Source: an uncultured Lachnospiraceae bacterium (GTDB lineage: Bacteria > Bacillota_A > Clostridia > Lachnospirales > Lachnospiraceae). From it: a stretch of 8,394 bases of DNA. The notes under the pieces are model-generated. The model was not told the origin of the DNA, made no database searches, and saw nothing but the letters and a program-made list of their open reading frames with translations. The DNA lies in assembly GCA_905200565.1 (NCBI GenBank), contig CAJKKX010000083.1, positions 1-8,394 of the forward strand. Reading direction: 5' to 3'. Positions 1-6,194 of the stretch are shown one piece after another (position 1 is the first letter of the stretch; each line of letters starts with the position of its first letter). Both the position numbers and the translations under genes were made by a program.

Positions 1-1
1 A

Positions 2-685
2 ATTCAGGTGATACGGGAACGGGATCCTGCGATCAAGTCGAATATGGAAGTATTCCTGTATTCTAGTTTCAAAGCAATTCTTCATTACAGAATCGCACAT
101 AAGCTCTATCTGAAGAAACATTATTTTCTTGCCAGATGGGTATCGCAACGGGCAGTAAGAAAGACCGGAATCGAGATCCATCCGGGGGCAACAATAGGAA
201 AAGGATTATTTATCGACCACGGAAGCGGAGTGATCATCGGAGAGACTGCGGAACTGGGAGATAATATTACTTTGTATCAAGGAGTCACACTTGGAGGAAC
301 CGGAAAAGAACAAGGCAAGAGACATCCGACCCTGAGAGATAACGTTATGGTGAGTGCAGGAGCAAAAGTTCTTGGTTCATTTACCATCGGAGAAAATTCC
401 AAGATTGGAGCGGGATCGGTAGTACTGGAAGAAGTACCGCCGAATTGTACAGTTGTAGGTGTGCCGGGCAGAGTGGTTAAGATGAATGATGAGAAGATAC
501 CGAGACTCGATATGGATCAGGTGCATCTGCCGGATCCGATTTCAAATGATATCAGAGAACTGCAGGCAGATAACATAAGAATGCACAGACAGATCCAGGA
601 GATGGAGAAACGCATGCAATGTTTAAAAGAGAATCCGATACCGGAAGAAAAAGAGGAGGAGAACGCGAAAAATGAAGATTTTTAA
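2..685 (+). CDS. cysE: Serine O-acetyltransferase, 5'-truncated by the window
   Basis: Cytosolic enzyme that acetylates L-serine with acetyl-CoA, the committed step of cysteine synthesis. The reading frame is open from base 2, and the GTG at 8 lies inside the conserved stretch (I-Q-V-I-R-E-R-D-P-A), so the true start is upstream. Counting from that GTG, residues 1-45 are the helical N-terminal part, with the usual YRIAHKLY. Residues 55-155 form the left-handed beta-helix of hexapeptide repeats. They contain IEIHPGATIG, the active-site IDHG (His71), GVTLGGTGK and KIGAGSVVL, very like the Bacillus enzyme. The tail from about residue 165 is charged and probably helical or coiled-coil (DIRELQADN, QIQEMEKRM). 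The 3' end overlaps an apparent cysS start, the usual clostridial order, but the next gene is lost at a rearranged junction. The enzyme identity is very secure. Confidence 0.96.
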   Translation: MQVIRERDPAIKSNMEVFLYSSFKAILHYRIAHKLYLKKHYFLARWVSQRAVRKTGIEIHPGATIGKGLFIDHGSGVIIGETAELGDNITLYQGVTLGGTGKEQGKRHPTLRDNVMVSAGAKVLGSFTIGENSKIGAGSVVLEEVPPNCTVVGVPGRVVKMNDEKIPRLDMDQVHLPDPISNDIRELQADNIRMHRQIQEMEKRMQCLKENPIPEEKEEENAKNEDF

Positions 686-686
686 T
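654..686 (+). other. cysS: Probable remnant of the cysS start (SD, ATG and first codons)
   Basis: An AGGAGG-type Shine-Dalgarno lies at 654-661, inside the cysE tail. An ATG follows at 672, about 10-12 bases downstream, reading M-K-I-F-N before the sequence stops making sense as cysS. Clostridial cysteinyl-tRNA synthetases typically begin M-K-I-[FY]-N-T and often follow cysE with a short overlap, as here (14 bases). What is seen is the SD, the ATG and five codons; the cysS identity is inferred from gene order. The frame continues to a stop at 831-833, but that portion is the antisense of pncB. Alternatively the SD could be chance, because the E-K-E-E-E codons of cysE are purine-rich. Confidence 0.5.
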
Positions 687-857
687 ATAGTCAATGACCT
701 GTTCCAGACCTGCTGCAATCGCATAACCGCCGCCATTTGGATTTTGGCGGTAGAATGCGTCAAAAATTACCGTTTCCGCAGCCTGGCTTTTAAAATAGCC
801 CTGCATCATGGTAAGCTCATAGAAATCGGTTAACAGTGTCAGATTCATTGTGCTCAT
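666..857 (-). pseudogene. pncB: 5' fragment of nicotinate phosphoribosyltransferase
   Basis: The intact enzyme condenses nicotinate with PRPP to nicotinate mononucleotide (NAD salvage) and is about 480-500 residues long. Here only the first ~64 residues are present. Residues 6-20 contain the family hallmark LTLLTDFYELTMMQGY, followed by a conserved FDAFYRQNP and GGGYAIAAGLEQVIDYIKN. After H-F-S (codon 64, bases 666-668) the frame becomes the antisense of cysE and matches nothing in the family. The ATG at 857 is preceded by GAGGA at 864-868 with 6-base spacing, so the start is convincing. The fragment cannot encode an active enzyme. It is either a real truncation or the product of a misjoined assembly. 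Confidence 0.85.
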
Positions 858-904
858 AGTTTGTCCTCGATTCTTTCGTTGGAAATTGTGAAACTTTTTC
901 TATA

Positions 905-933
905 GTTATAATACATTGCCTCTTTTTAATCAA
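905..933 (-). promoter_or_regulatory. Sigma-A-type promoter of the pncB fragment
   Basis: On the minus strand a -35 TTGATT (928-933) and a -10 TATAAC (905-910) are separated by exactly 17 bases, in AT-rich DNA about 50 bases before the pncB start. Spacing and position are good, and each hexamer has a mismatch. It is called from sequence pattern only. Confidence 0.5.
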
Positions 934-1010
934 GTACGAAATTTTGCATTTTTTGTATGAAAGTGAAAAAAATCTGCACATATAAAAGTTTTCCTGTTTG
1001 CATTTTCCTA

Positions 1011-1039
1011 TTTTCAAAAACGGAGAAATAGAGTATAAT
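1011..1039 (+). promoter_or_regulatory. Sigma-A-type promoter of the transketolase pair
   Basis: A perfect -10 TATAAT lies at 1034-1039, with TTTTCA at 1011-1016 (4 of 6 to consensus) and a 17-base spacer. This predicts a start near 1046 and a leader of about 60 bases before the ATG at 1105. The 247-base gap 858-1104 thus holds two divergent promoters; I see no riboswitch or clear operator in it. Confidence 0.55.
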
Positions 1040-1104
1040 CATGGTTGCAGGTTTCTACTCGAAGAGCATTAAGGAAAGAAATGAAGGATTAAAGGAGAAA
1101 GACC

Positions 1105-1944
1105 ATGAACAAACTTGAGCTTCAGATAATGGCCAATGAGATACGCAAAGATATTATAACATCTGTATACAGTGCCAAAGCCGGACATCCGGGCGGATCT
1201 CTGTCAGCCGCAGACGTGTTTACTTATTTATATTTTGAAGAGATGAACATTGACCCGAAAGATCCTCAGAAACCGGACAGGGATCGTTTTGTACTTTCAA
1301 AAGGACATACGGCGCCTGGCCTTTATGCAGCTCTTGCACGCAGAGGATATTTTCCGGTGGAAGATTTAATTACGCTGCGTCATGTAGGTTCCTATTTGCA
1401 GGGACATCCGGACATGAAGAGAACGCCGGGTGTGGATATGTCCAGCGGTTCTCTGGGACAGGGTATTTCTACAGCCGTGGGAATGGCTCTTTCCGCAAAG
1501 ATGAGCGGAGATACCTATCGGGTTTATACGCTGCTTGGCGATGGAGAGATTCAGGAAGGTCAGGTTTGGGAGGCGGCAATGTTCGCCGGAGCCAGATCGT
1601 TGGATAATCTGGTCGTAATCGTAGATAATAACGGCCTTCAGATTGACGGCGATATTGCAGAGGTTTGTTCACCCTATCCGATAGACAAAAAATTTGAGGC
1701 ATTTAATTTTCATGTAATCAATGTAGCAGATGGAAATGATATGGAACAGCTAAGGGCGGCTTTTGAGGAAGCGCGCGGTGTACAGGGAATGCCGACGGCT
1801 ATTCTTTTAAAGACCGTCAAAGGAAAAGGAGTTTCTTTTATGGAGAATCAGGCTTCCTGGCACGGGGTGGCGCCGAATGACGAACAGTATGCGGCGGCTA
1901 TGGCAGAATTAGAGAAAGCAGGTGAAGCATTATGTCAGAAGTAA
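1105..1944 (+). CDS. Transketolase, N-terminal (thiamine diphosphate-binding) subunit
   Basis: This is the first half of a split transketolase. With the next gene it moves two-carbon ketol units between sugar phosphates in the cytosol (non-oxidative pentose phosphate pathway). The 279-residue product is typical for stand-alone N-terminal subunits. Visible motifs are GHPGGSLS (27-34), SKGHTAPGLY (65-74) and GHPDMKRTPGVD (100-111). SGSLGQG (114-120) follows. The ThDP/Mg motif starts at GDGEIQEGQVWEA (145-157) and ends at the asparagine pair 175-176, and WHG lies at 252-254. The ATG at 1105 is preceded by AAAGGAG at 1091-1097, 7 bases away, so the start is secure. The 3' end overlaps the C-terminal subunit gene by 13 bases. 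The split form could also belong to a transketolase-like sugar enzyme, but ordinary transketolase is the best reading. Confidence 0.93.
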   Translation: MNKLELQIMANEIRKDIITSVYSAKAGHPGGSLSAADVFTYLYFEEMNIDPKDPQKPDRDRFVLSKGHTAPGLYAALARRGYFPVEDLITLRHVGSYLQGHPDMKRTPGVDMSSGSLGQGISTAVGMALSAKMSGDTYRVYTLLGDGEIQEGQVWEAAMFAGARSLDNLVVIVDNNGLQIDGDIAEVCSPYPIDKKFEAFNFHVINVADGNDMEQLRAAFEEARGVQGMPTAILLKTVKGKGVSFMENQASWHGVAPNDEQYAAAMAELEKAGEALCQK

Positions 1945-2873
1945 AGAAGATAGCGACAAGAGAGGGATATGGAAAAGCTCTGGTCGAGCTTGGAAAAAAA
2001 GATGAGCGGATCGTGGTTCTGGATGCAGATCTTGCGGCGGCGACAAAGACAGGCGTATTTAAAAAAGCGTTTCCGGAGCGTCATATCAACTGTGGTATCG
2101 CAGAGGAAAATATGATGGGAATCGCGGCGGGGCTGGCGGCTACGGGAAAGATCCCGTTTGCAAGTTCTTTTGCCATGTTTGCGGCGGAACGTGCTTTTGA
2201 GCAGATCAGAAATTCCATTGGGTATCCCCATCTGAATGTAAAAATCGGAGCGACACATGCGGGAATTTCCGTAGGCGAGGACGGACCGACACATCAGTGC
2301 AATGAGGATATCGCCCTGATGCGCACGATTCCGGAAATGATGATTATCAATCCTTCGGATGCCATAGAGGCAGAGGAAGCGACAAAAGCGGCAGCAGCCT
2401 ATGAGGGTCCGGTATATCTCCGGTTTGGGCGTCTGGCCGTTCCTGTGATCAATGACCGTCCCGATTATAAATTTGAACTGGGCAAGGGCGCTGTATTACG
2501 GGAAGGAAAAGATGTGGCTATCGTGGCGACAGGGCTTCCGGTGGCAGAATCTTTGAAAGCTGCAAAGATGCTGGCAGCCGATGGAATACAGGCAAAAGTG
2601 ATCAACATCCACACCATTAAGCCTCTGGATGAGGAACTGATTGTGGAAGCGGCAAAGGAAACGGGAAAAATCGTTACGGTGGAAGAGCATTCCGTGATCG
2701 GGGGGCTGGGAAGCGCAGTGTGCGACTGCCTTTGTGAAAAAGCGCCTGCGCGTGTGTTAAAAATCGGAATGAATGATGTATTCGGAGAGTCCGGACCGGC
2801 AGTCCAGCTTCTTCATAAATACGGCCTGGATGCCGAGGGTATTTATAAAAAAATTAAGGCATATTTAGGATAG
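1932..2873 (+). CDS. Transketolase, C-terminal (pyrimidine-binding) subunit
   Basis: Second half of the split transketolase, 313 residues. It provides the domain that binds the aminopyrimidine of thiamine diphosphate, plus the C-terminal transketolase fold. Visible are DADLAAATKT (31-40) and GIAEENMMGIAAGLA (55-69), whose first Glu (E58) aligns with the cofactor-activating glutamate of the family. Next come GATHAGISVGEDGPTHQ (106-122), the YLRFGR segment (162-167), and HTIKPLDEE (227-235) with EEHSVIGGLGSA (251-262) in the C-terminal domain. The start ATG lies inside the end of the upstream gene, with AGGTGA about 6 bases before it. The overlap suggests translational coupling and equal subunit amounts. 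DXS shares this architecture, but there it is one longer chain. Confidence 0.93.
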   Translation: MSEVKKIATREGYGKALVELGKKDERIVVLDADLAAATKTGVFKKAFPERHINCGIAEENMMGIAAGLAATGKIPFASSFAMFAAERAFEQIRNSIGYPHLNVKIGATHAGISVGEDGPTHQCNEDIALMRTIPEMMIINPSDAIEAEEATKAAAAYEGPVYLRFGRLAVPVINDRPDYKFELGKGAVLREGKDVAIVATGLPVAESLKAAKMLAADGIQAKVINIHTIKPLDEELIVEAAKETGKIVTVEEHSVIGGLGSAVCDCLCEKAPARVLKIGMNDVFGESGPAVQLLHKYGLDAEGIYKKIKAYLG

Positions 2874-3416
2874 CATGTGAAGGATTCCGGCCGAAATCTG
2901 CCGGGCCACGGGCATGACGGCCGAAAGTCTGGTGGTCTGGAGCGTCAGATGGGAAAAGCGTCCGGAAGGCCCTACGATACCTGTGATAAACACGTCTCCG
3001 ACGCTTTCCAGTTCTTTACGTACGCCAGCTCCCGGAGTCAGGCTGCCTTTTCCGAGAGTGATGTAGCCCTGATGTTCAGGAATGCCGAGGGAAGCGTCGA
3101 TAGCGATCAGAATATTATTTTTGTGATGCGCTTTGATGGCATGCAGGACAGGGCTTAAATTTAAAGCATGAACAGGCATTTCGAGCGTTCCATAGACGGG
3201 GATATTGTCATGGAATGCTCTTTTTAGTTCAGAACCGATGATCGGCCCCAGACTGTCCCCAGTCACACGGTCGCTTCCGATGCAGAGAAAGACAGGAACG
3301 CTGGCGGCGGTTTGCGGACACCGGCGCAGCAGGGAGGAAAGGCGGCTGCTCACCTGTAGACCGGCGTCTTCTCTTTTTGAGTCTATATAATAAATTTTTT
3401 CTTCAAAACCAAACAT
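2865..3416 (-). CDS. yyaC: YyaC-family sporulation protein (DUF1256, GPR-protease-like fold)
   Basis: 183 residues. The core matches the YyaC family, often named putative spore protease because of its resemblance to the GPR and hydrogenase-maturation protease fold; the exact activity is unproven. Visible motifs are FLCIGSDRVTGDSLGP (43-58), VYGTLEMPVHALNL (74-87) and IAIDASLG (104-111) with a conserved Asp. LTPGAGV (126-132), VGDVFITGIVG (139-149) and LQTTRLS (159-165) follow. AAGGG lies about 8 bases before the ATG. The gene is convergent with the transketolase pair, and their coding ends overlap by 9 bases, so no terminator separates them. A sigma-F-like promoter lies just upstream, fitting forespore expression. 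Its presence indicates a spore-forming lineage. Confidence 0.88.
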   Translation of the reverse strand: MFGFEEKIYYIDSKREDAGLQVSSRLSSLLRRCPQTAASVPVFLCIGSDRVTGDSLGPIIGSELKRAFHDNIPVYGTLEMPVHALNLSPVLHAIKAHHKNNILIAIDASLGIPEHQGYITLGKGSLTPGAGVRKELESVGDVFITGIVGPSGRFSHLTLQTTRLSAVMPVARQISAGILHMLS

Positions 3417-3443
3417 GATCTTGTCCCTTCTAATGTTTTCTAA

Positions 3444-3472
3444 AGTCTATCCCGGTTTTTGTGGAAGTATTC
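3444..3472 (-). promoter_or_regulatory. Possible sigma-F promoter of yyaC
   Basis: On the minus strand GAATA (3468-3472) is followed after 15 bases by GGATAGACT (3444-3452). This fits the forespore sigma-F pattern I recall, roughly GHATA-N15-GGnnAnAnT. The predicted start gives a leader of about 20 bases that includes the AAGGG ribosome binding site. Bacillus yyaC is, to my recollection, in the sigma-F regulon. The match is short, so confidence is moderate. Confidence 0.42.
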
Positions 3473-3524
3473 ATAGGAAGCATGGGGAAACGCGTCGAAA
3501 ATCTAAGGAAAATTCCCCCACGGA

Positions 3525-3552
3525 TTGATAAAATCCGCAGAACGGATATGCT
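3525..3552 (+). promoter_or_regulatory. Possible promoter of the LysM envelope gene
   Basis: TTGATA (3525-3530) and TATGCT (3547-3552) are separated by 16 bases, about 65 bases before the start codon. A small inverted repeat CGGAT...ATCCG (3521-3537) overlaps the -35. An alternative -10, TATGAT at 3552-3557, is too far from this -35. The element is plausible but weak. Confidence 0.38.
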
Positions 3553-3616
3553 ATGATAAGTCAGCACTGGAAGCAGGGAAGACAGTGCAGACTGGTCATA
3601 AAGGAGTGTGCAAAGA

Positions 3617-4789
3617 ATGATTGAGATGGTCTATAAGGGAAAAGACGGGACGGAAAACGATGAGAAGAAAGCACCGAAAAATGTACGCCAGATTGGAGAG
3701 GTCGGAAAAGGAAAAAGGGTTTACCTGGAAGACTATGTAGTTACTTATCTTCATCAGGCAGAGGCGGCTGTGCTGCTGGGAGAGACCTGGGAGAAGGATG
3801 GAAGCAAGTACATTTTTATTCACGGAGCGATTAAGGTGAATCATCTTGATTTCAGTGAAGAGGTCTGGGAGGAAGTTTACCGGGACGCTGGAGAGTATTT
3901 TGCACAGAGCGACATTCTGGGATGGGCGATGCAGGTGTCAGAGGCTCCATTCGTTCCGGATCAGAGTATGAATCACATTTTTAAAACACATTTTGACAGA
4001 GAAGATACGGTACTGATACTTCATGAGCTGGCAGAAAAGGAGGATGTGGTTTTTGCAGAAGAAAATGGTACTCTGAAAAGAATGGATGGATATTATATAT
4101 ATTATGAAAAAAATCAATCCATGCAGGAGTACATGATCGCTAAAAATGAAGGAAAATCCGTGGAAAAGGAAGAGAAGGTAGCGGATAAGGCAATCAGGAA
4201 TTTCCGAAGGCTTTCGGAGAAAAAGAAGGACAGGCAGGAGGAAAAGACGAAGGAACAGGAACCTGTAAAGCAGGCGAAAAATCCCCGGTTTCTTTATGCG
4301 GCAAGTACGTTTCTGGCGCTTACGATACTGGTTCTTGGCGTTACGGTGGTCGGCAATTATGACAAAATGAAACGTATGGAACAGGCCATTTCTGATATGG
4401 CGCAGACGACGGAGGACGCGCTTGCGGCAAATGCGCTTGTTGAGGAAGAATGGAAGAGAATGACGGAGGAAAAGGAGACAGAGAGTACGGAAGAGCCGGA
4501 GACGGCTCAGGAAGAGACAAAGGAAACAGAACCGGTGACGGAAAGCCCGCAGACAGAAACTGTTCCATCAGATGGGAATGCGGCAGCGATGGAAAATGGC
4601 GTGGAGCAGGCGTCCTCTTCCCAGACACGGTCACAGCAGGCGTTCTATACGGTAAAGGAGGGGGATACACTGGCGGACATCTGCCGGATGTATTATGGAA
4701 CGGATGAAAAAATGGAAGAAATCTGTGCATTTAATGGAATTGATAATCCAAACCACATTTTGCCGGGACAGAAAATAAAACTTCCATAG
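3617..4789 (+). CDS. Bitopic LysM protein with an MPN/JAB-like cytosolic domain
   Basis: I place the start at ATG 3617, because AAGGAG (3601-3606) is 10 bases before it; the GTG at 3608 is too close. The product has 390 residues. Residues 33-172 form a compact domain (RVYLEDYVVTYLHQAE, AAVLLGETW, DILGWAMQ, YYIYYEKN) whose order resembles an MPN/JAB fold but lacks its His-X-His metal ligands. A Lys/Glu-rich linker (180-222) leads to one membrane helix (225-246) with no signal peptidase site. The outer part is a Glu/Thr-rich spacer (280-318) and a LysM domain (343-390: YTVKEGDTLADIC ... NPNHILPGQKIKLP), which binds N-acetylglucosamine glycans such as peptidoglycan. The N-terminus should be cytosolic and the LysM outside. 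LysM identity is firm; the N-domain call is my inference. It heads a cluster with two membrane genes. Confidence 0.82.
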   Translation: MIEMVYKGKDGTENDEKKAPKNVRQIGEVGKGKRVYLEDYVVTYLHQAEAAVLLGETWEKDGSKYIFIHGAIKVNHLDFSEEVWEEVYRDAGEYFAQSDILGWAMQVSEAPFVPDQSMNHIFKTHFDREDTVLILHELAEKEDVVFAEENGTLKRMDGYYIYYEKNQSMQEYMIAKNEGKSVEKEEKVADKAIRNFRRLSEKKKDRQEEKTKEQEPVKQAKNPRFLYAASTFLALTILVLGVTVVGNYDKMKRMEQAISDMAQTTEDALAANALVEEEWKRMTEEKETESTEEPETAQEETKETEPVTESPQTETVPSDGNAAAMENGVEQASSSQTRSQQAFYTVKEGDTLADICRMYYGTDEKMEEICAFNGIDNPNHILPGQKIKLP

Positions 4790-4809
4790 ATGTTATGGAC
4801 ACGGCCGGA

Positions 4810-4852
4810 CCCTGCATGTTCAAATCCAATTTGCGGACTTGAGCTTGCAGGG
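4810..4852 (+). promoter_or_regulatory. Long imperfect hairpin between the LysM and DUF5711-like genes
   Basis: Arms CCCTGCATGTTCAA (4810-4823) and TTGAGCTTGCAGGG (4839-4852) pair over 14 positions with two mismatches and a 15-base loop. The outer 7 base pairs are perfect. No clear U-run follows (TAATTTGTG), so it is a poor intrinsic terminator. The right arm contains the -35 of the next promoter. It could be an operator, an attenuator or a weak terminator. Confidence 0.45.
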
Positions 4853-4868
4853 TAATTTGTGTTATGAT
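4839..4868 (+). promoter_or_regulatory. Possible promoter of the DUF5711-like/CvpA genes
   Basis: TTGAGC (4839-4844) and TATGAT (4863-4868) have an 18-base spacer, and TG one base before the -10 makes it an extended -10 element. The predicted start is near 4875, about 48 bases before the ATG at 4923. Such a promoter would argue against translation starting at the TTG at 4839. Confidence 0.45.
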
Positions 4869-4922
4869 ATTACCGCAAACATAAGAACAGTGAGCGGGAA
4901 TATCCTGCGGAAAGATAAGAGA

Positions 4923-6185
4923 ATGATGTCATTTTTAAAAAAGAAGGTTCAAAAATTCAGAAAAATAAAGGAAGAAATTGAAGAAGAGGATCGCGAAAAC
5001 CTGGAGACGGCGGAGACGCCGGAAGTATTGGACGGGCAGCAGGAGAAATTCTGGGCAAGGCTCGGAATGCGCCGCAGATCGGTCAGAAGGCATCGACTGC
5101 TGGTGATCGGCGCCGTCTGCCTTTTGAGCATCGCAGGTATGCTTTTTCTTTATCTTCATGTCGGAACGACTTATTCAGTCCTAAGGGAAGAAAAGCGGAC
5201 GGATATTAGCGGAACCGTCTATGCAGAACTGGGAGATAATCTTCTGAAATACAGTTCAGACGGAGTGACCTGCATGTCGGATGAAGAAACCGTGCTGTGG
5301 AACAGTACGTTTAGTATGCAGAGCCCGATGATCGACATAAGCGGGACGACAGCGGTTCTTGCGGATAAGAAGGGGACGCAGGTTTATGTTTTTGATGAAA
5401 GCGGAACGCTGGGACAGTTTCAGACTTCCCTTCCGATTGAAAAGGTTTGTGTGGCAAATCAGGGGGTTGTGGCGGCGGTTCTGAGCGACGGAGATGTGAC
5501 CTGGATTAACTTTTACGATACGCAGGGAAATGAGATTGCGAAGAACAGGACTTCTCTTGGAGATTCCGGTTATCCGCTGGATATTGCCCTGTCGCCGGAT
5601 GGAATGAAAATTATGGTATCTTATCTGCGTGTGACGCAGGGAATTATGAATACAAAGATATGTTTTTATGATTTTGATTCTGTAGGGCAGGCAGAAATCA
5701 ATAACCTGGTGGCTTCCGAAACGTATGAAAATGTCGTGGCTCCGGAGACGTATTTTATTGACAGGGAGACTTCGGTAGCATTTCTAAGCAATGGTTTCAG
5801 CCTTTTTCAGGGGAAACAGGTTCCCGAACAGAAGAAGAAAGTGGAATTTGACGAGGAGATTTTAAGTGTTTTCCATGATGGAGATTATTTCGGATTTATT
5901 TTCAGGAGCGATAAGGAAAAACATAAATACAAGGCGCAGCTTTATAACCGAACGGGAAAGCAGATTATGAAAACGTATTTTGATCTGGATTATAAAAAGG
6001 TGAAGTTTGGCGGAGATGATCTGATTCTGTTTAATGAGAAAGAGTTTGAGATTTACAATACGGGAGGAAGGAAGAAGTTTTCCGGTTCTTACGATAAGGC
6101 CATCGAAGATATTATAAGGGTGAGTGGTTTCCGGAAATATATGGTGTTTTCCAGGGGTTATGTTTCTACAATAAGATTGAGATAG
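4923..6185 (+). CDS. Single-pass membrane protein with beta-propeller-like outer domain (DUF5711-like)
   Basis: I choose ATG 4923 (420 residues; the second ATG at 4926 is equally possible), because a charged M-S-F-L-K-K-K start follows and the frame upstream overlaps promoter and hairpin signals. GGAAAG lies about 8 bases before. Residues 1-58 are highly charged and cytosolic, ending in an Arg-rich stretch (RRRSVRRHR). A single membrane helix spans about 59-79. Residues 95-420 are a series of short beta-rich repeats of WD40/PQQ-propeller type (TAVLADKKGTQVYVFDESG, IALSPDGMKIMVSYL, FGGDDLILFNEKEFEIYNTG). This architecture agrees with the DUF5711 family of Firmicutes, whose function is unknown. 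There is no catalytic motif. It is followed 9 bases later by the CvpA gene, so the two are surely co-transcribed. The outer domain probably binds a protein or wall component. Confidence 0.75.
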   Translation: MMSFLKKKVQKFRKIKEEIEEEDRENLETAETPEVLDGQQEKFWARLGMRRRSVRRHRLLVIGAVCLLSIAGMLFLYLHVGTTYSVLREEKRTDISGTVYAELGDNLLKYSSDGVTCMSDEETVLWNSTFSMQSPMIDISGTTAVLADKKGTQVYVFDESGTLGQFQTSLPIEKVCVANQGVVAAVLSDGDVTWINFYDTQGNEIAKNRTSLGDSGYPLDIALSPDGMKIMVSYLRVTQGIMNTKICFYDFDSVGQAEINNLVASETYENVVAPETYFIDRETSVAFLSNGFSLFQGKQVPEQKKKVEFDEEILSVFHDGDYFGFIFRSDKEKHKYKAQLYNRTGKQIMKTYFDLDYKKVKFGGDDLILFNEKEFEIYNTGGRKKFSGSYDKAIEDIIRVSGFRKYMVFSRGYVSTIRLR

Positions 6186-6194
6186 GGTGACGGA

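Noticed and set aside
672..833. A 53-codon plus-strand frame starting at the putative cysS ATG
   Set aside because: Beyond the first five codons it is the exact antisense of conserved pncB codons, so it is not a gene in its own right.
817..1017. Minus-strand frame of 66 codons across the pncB/transketolase gap
   Set aside because: It is Lys/Cys/Ile-rich with low complexity, covers the promoters and overlaps the well-supported pncB start in another frame.
1041..1118. A 25-codon upstream frame (ATG at 1041) ending inside the transketolase gene
   Set aside because: The predicted transcript starts near 1046, after this ATG, and no ribosome binding site precedes it; a leader-peptide role is unsupported.
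2889..2906. Inverted repeat CCGGC...GCCGG just after the transketolase stop, as a terminator
   Set aside because: It has only five pairs, no T-run on either strand, and lies in conserved yyaC coding sequence.
2877..3390. Plus-strand frames inside the yyaC gene
   Set aside because: They are antisense shadows of a gene with strong family motifs and have no ribosome binding site.
3521..3546. Repeated CGGAT units upstream of the LysM gene as an operator
   Set aside because: Five-base units in three copies are too short to separate from chance; mentioned only with the promoter.
4341..4730. Minus-strand 129-codon frame, very rich in Pro, Ser and His
   Set aside because: It is the antisense of the Glu/Thr-rich spacer of the LysM protein; its composition is what such a reverse reading would give.
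4839..4922. N-terminal extension of the DUF5711-like protein from TTG 4839
   Set aside because: It overlaps the hairpin and an extended -10 promoter and has no Shine-Dalgarno; the ATG pair at 4923/4926 begins a typical charged tail.
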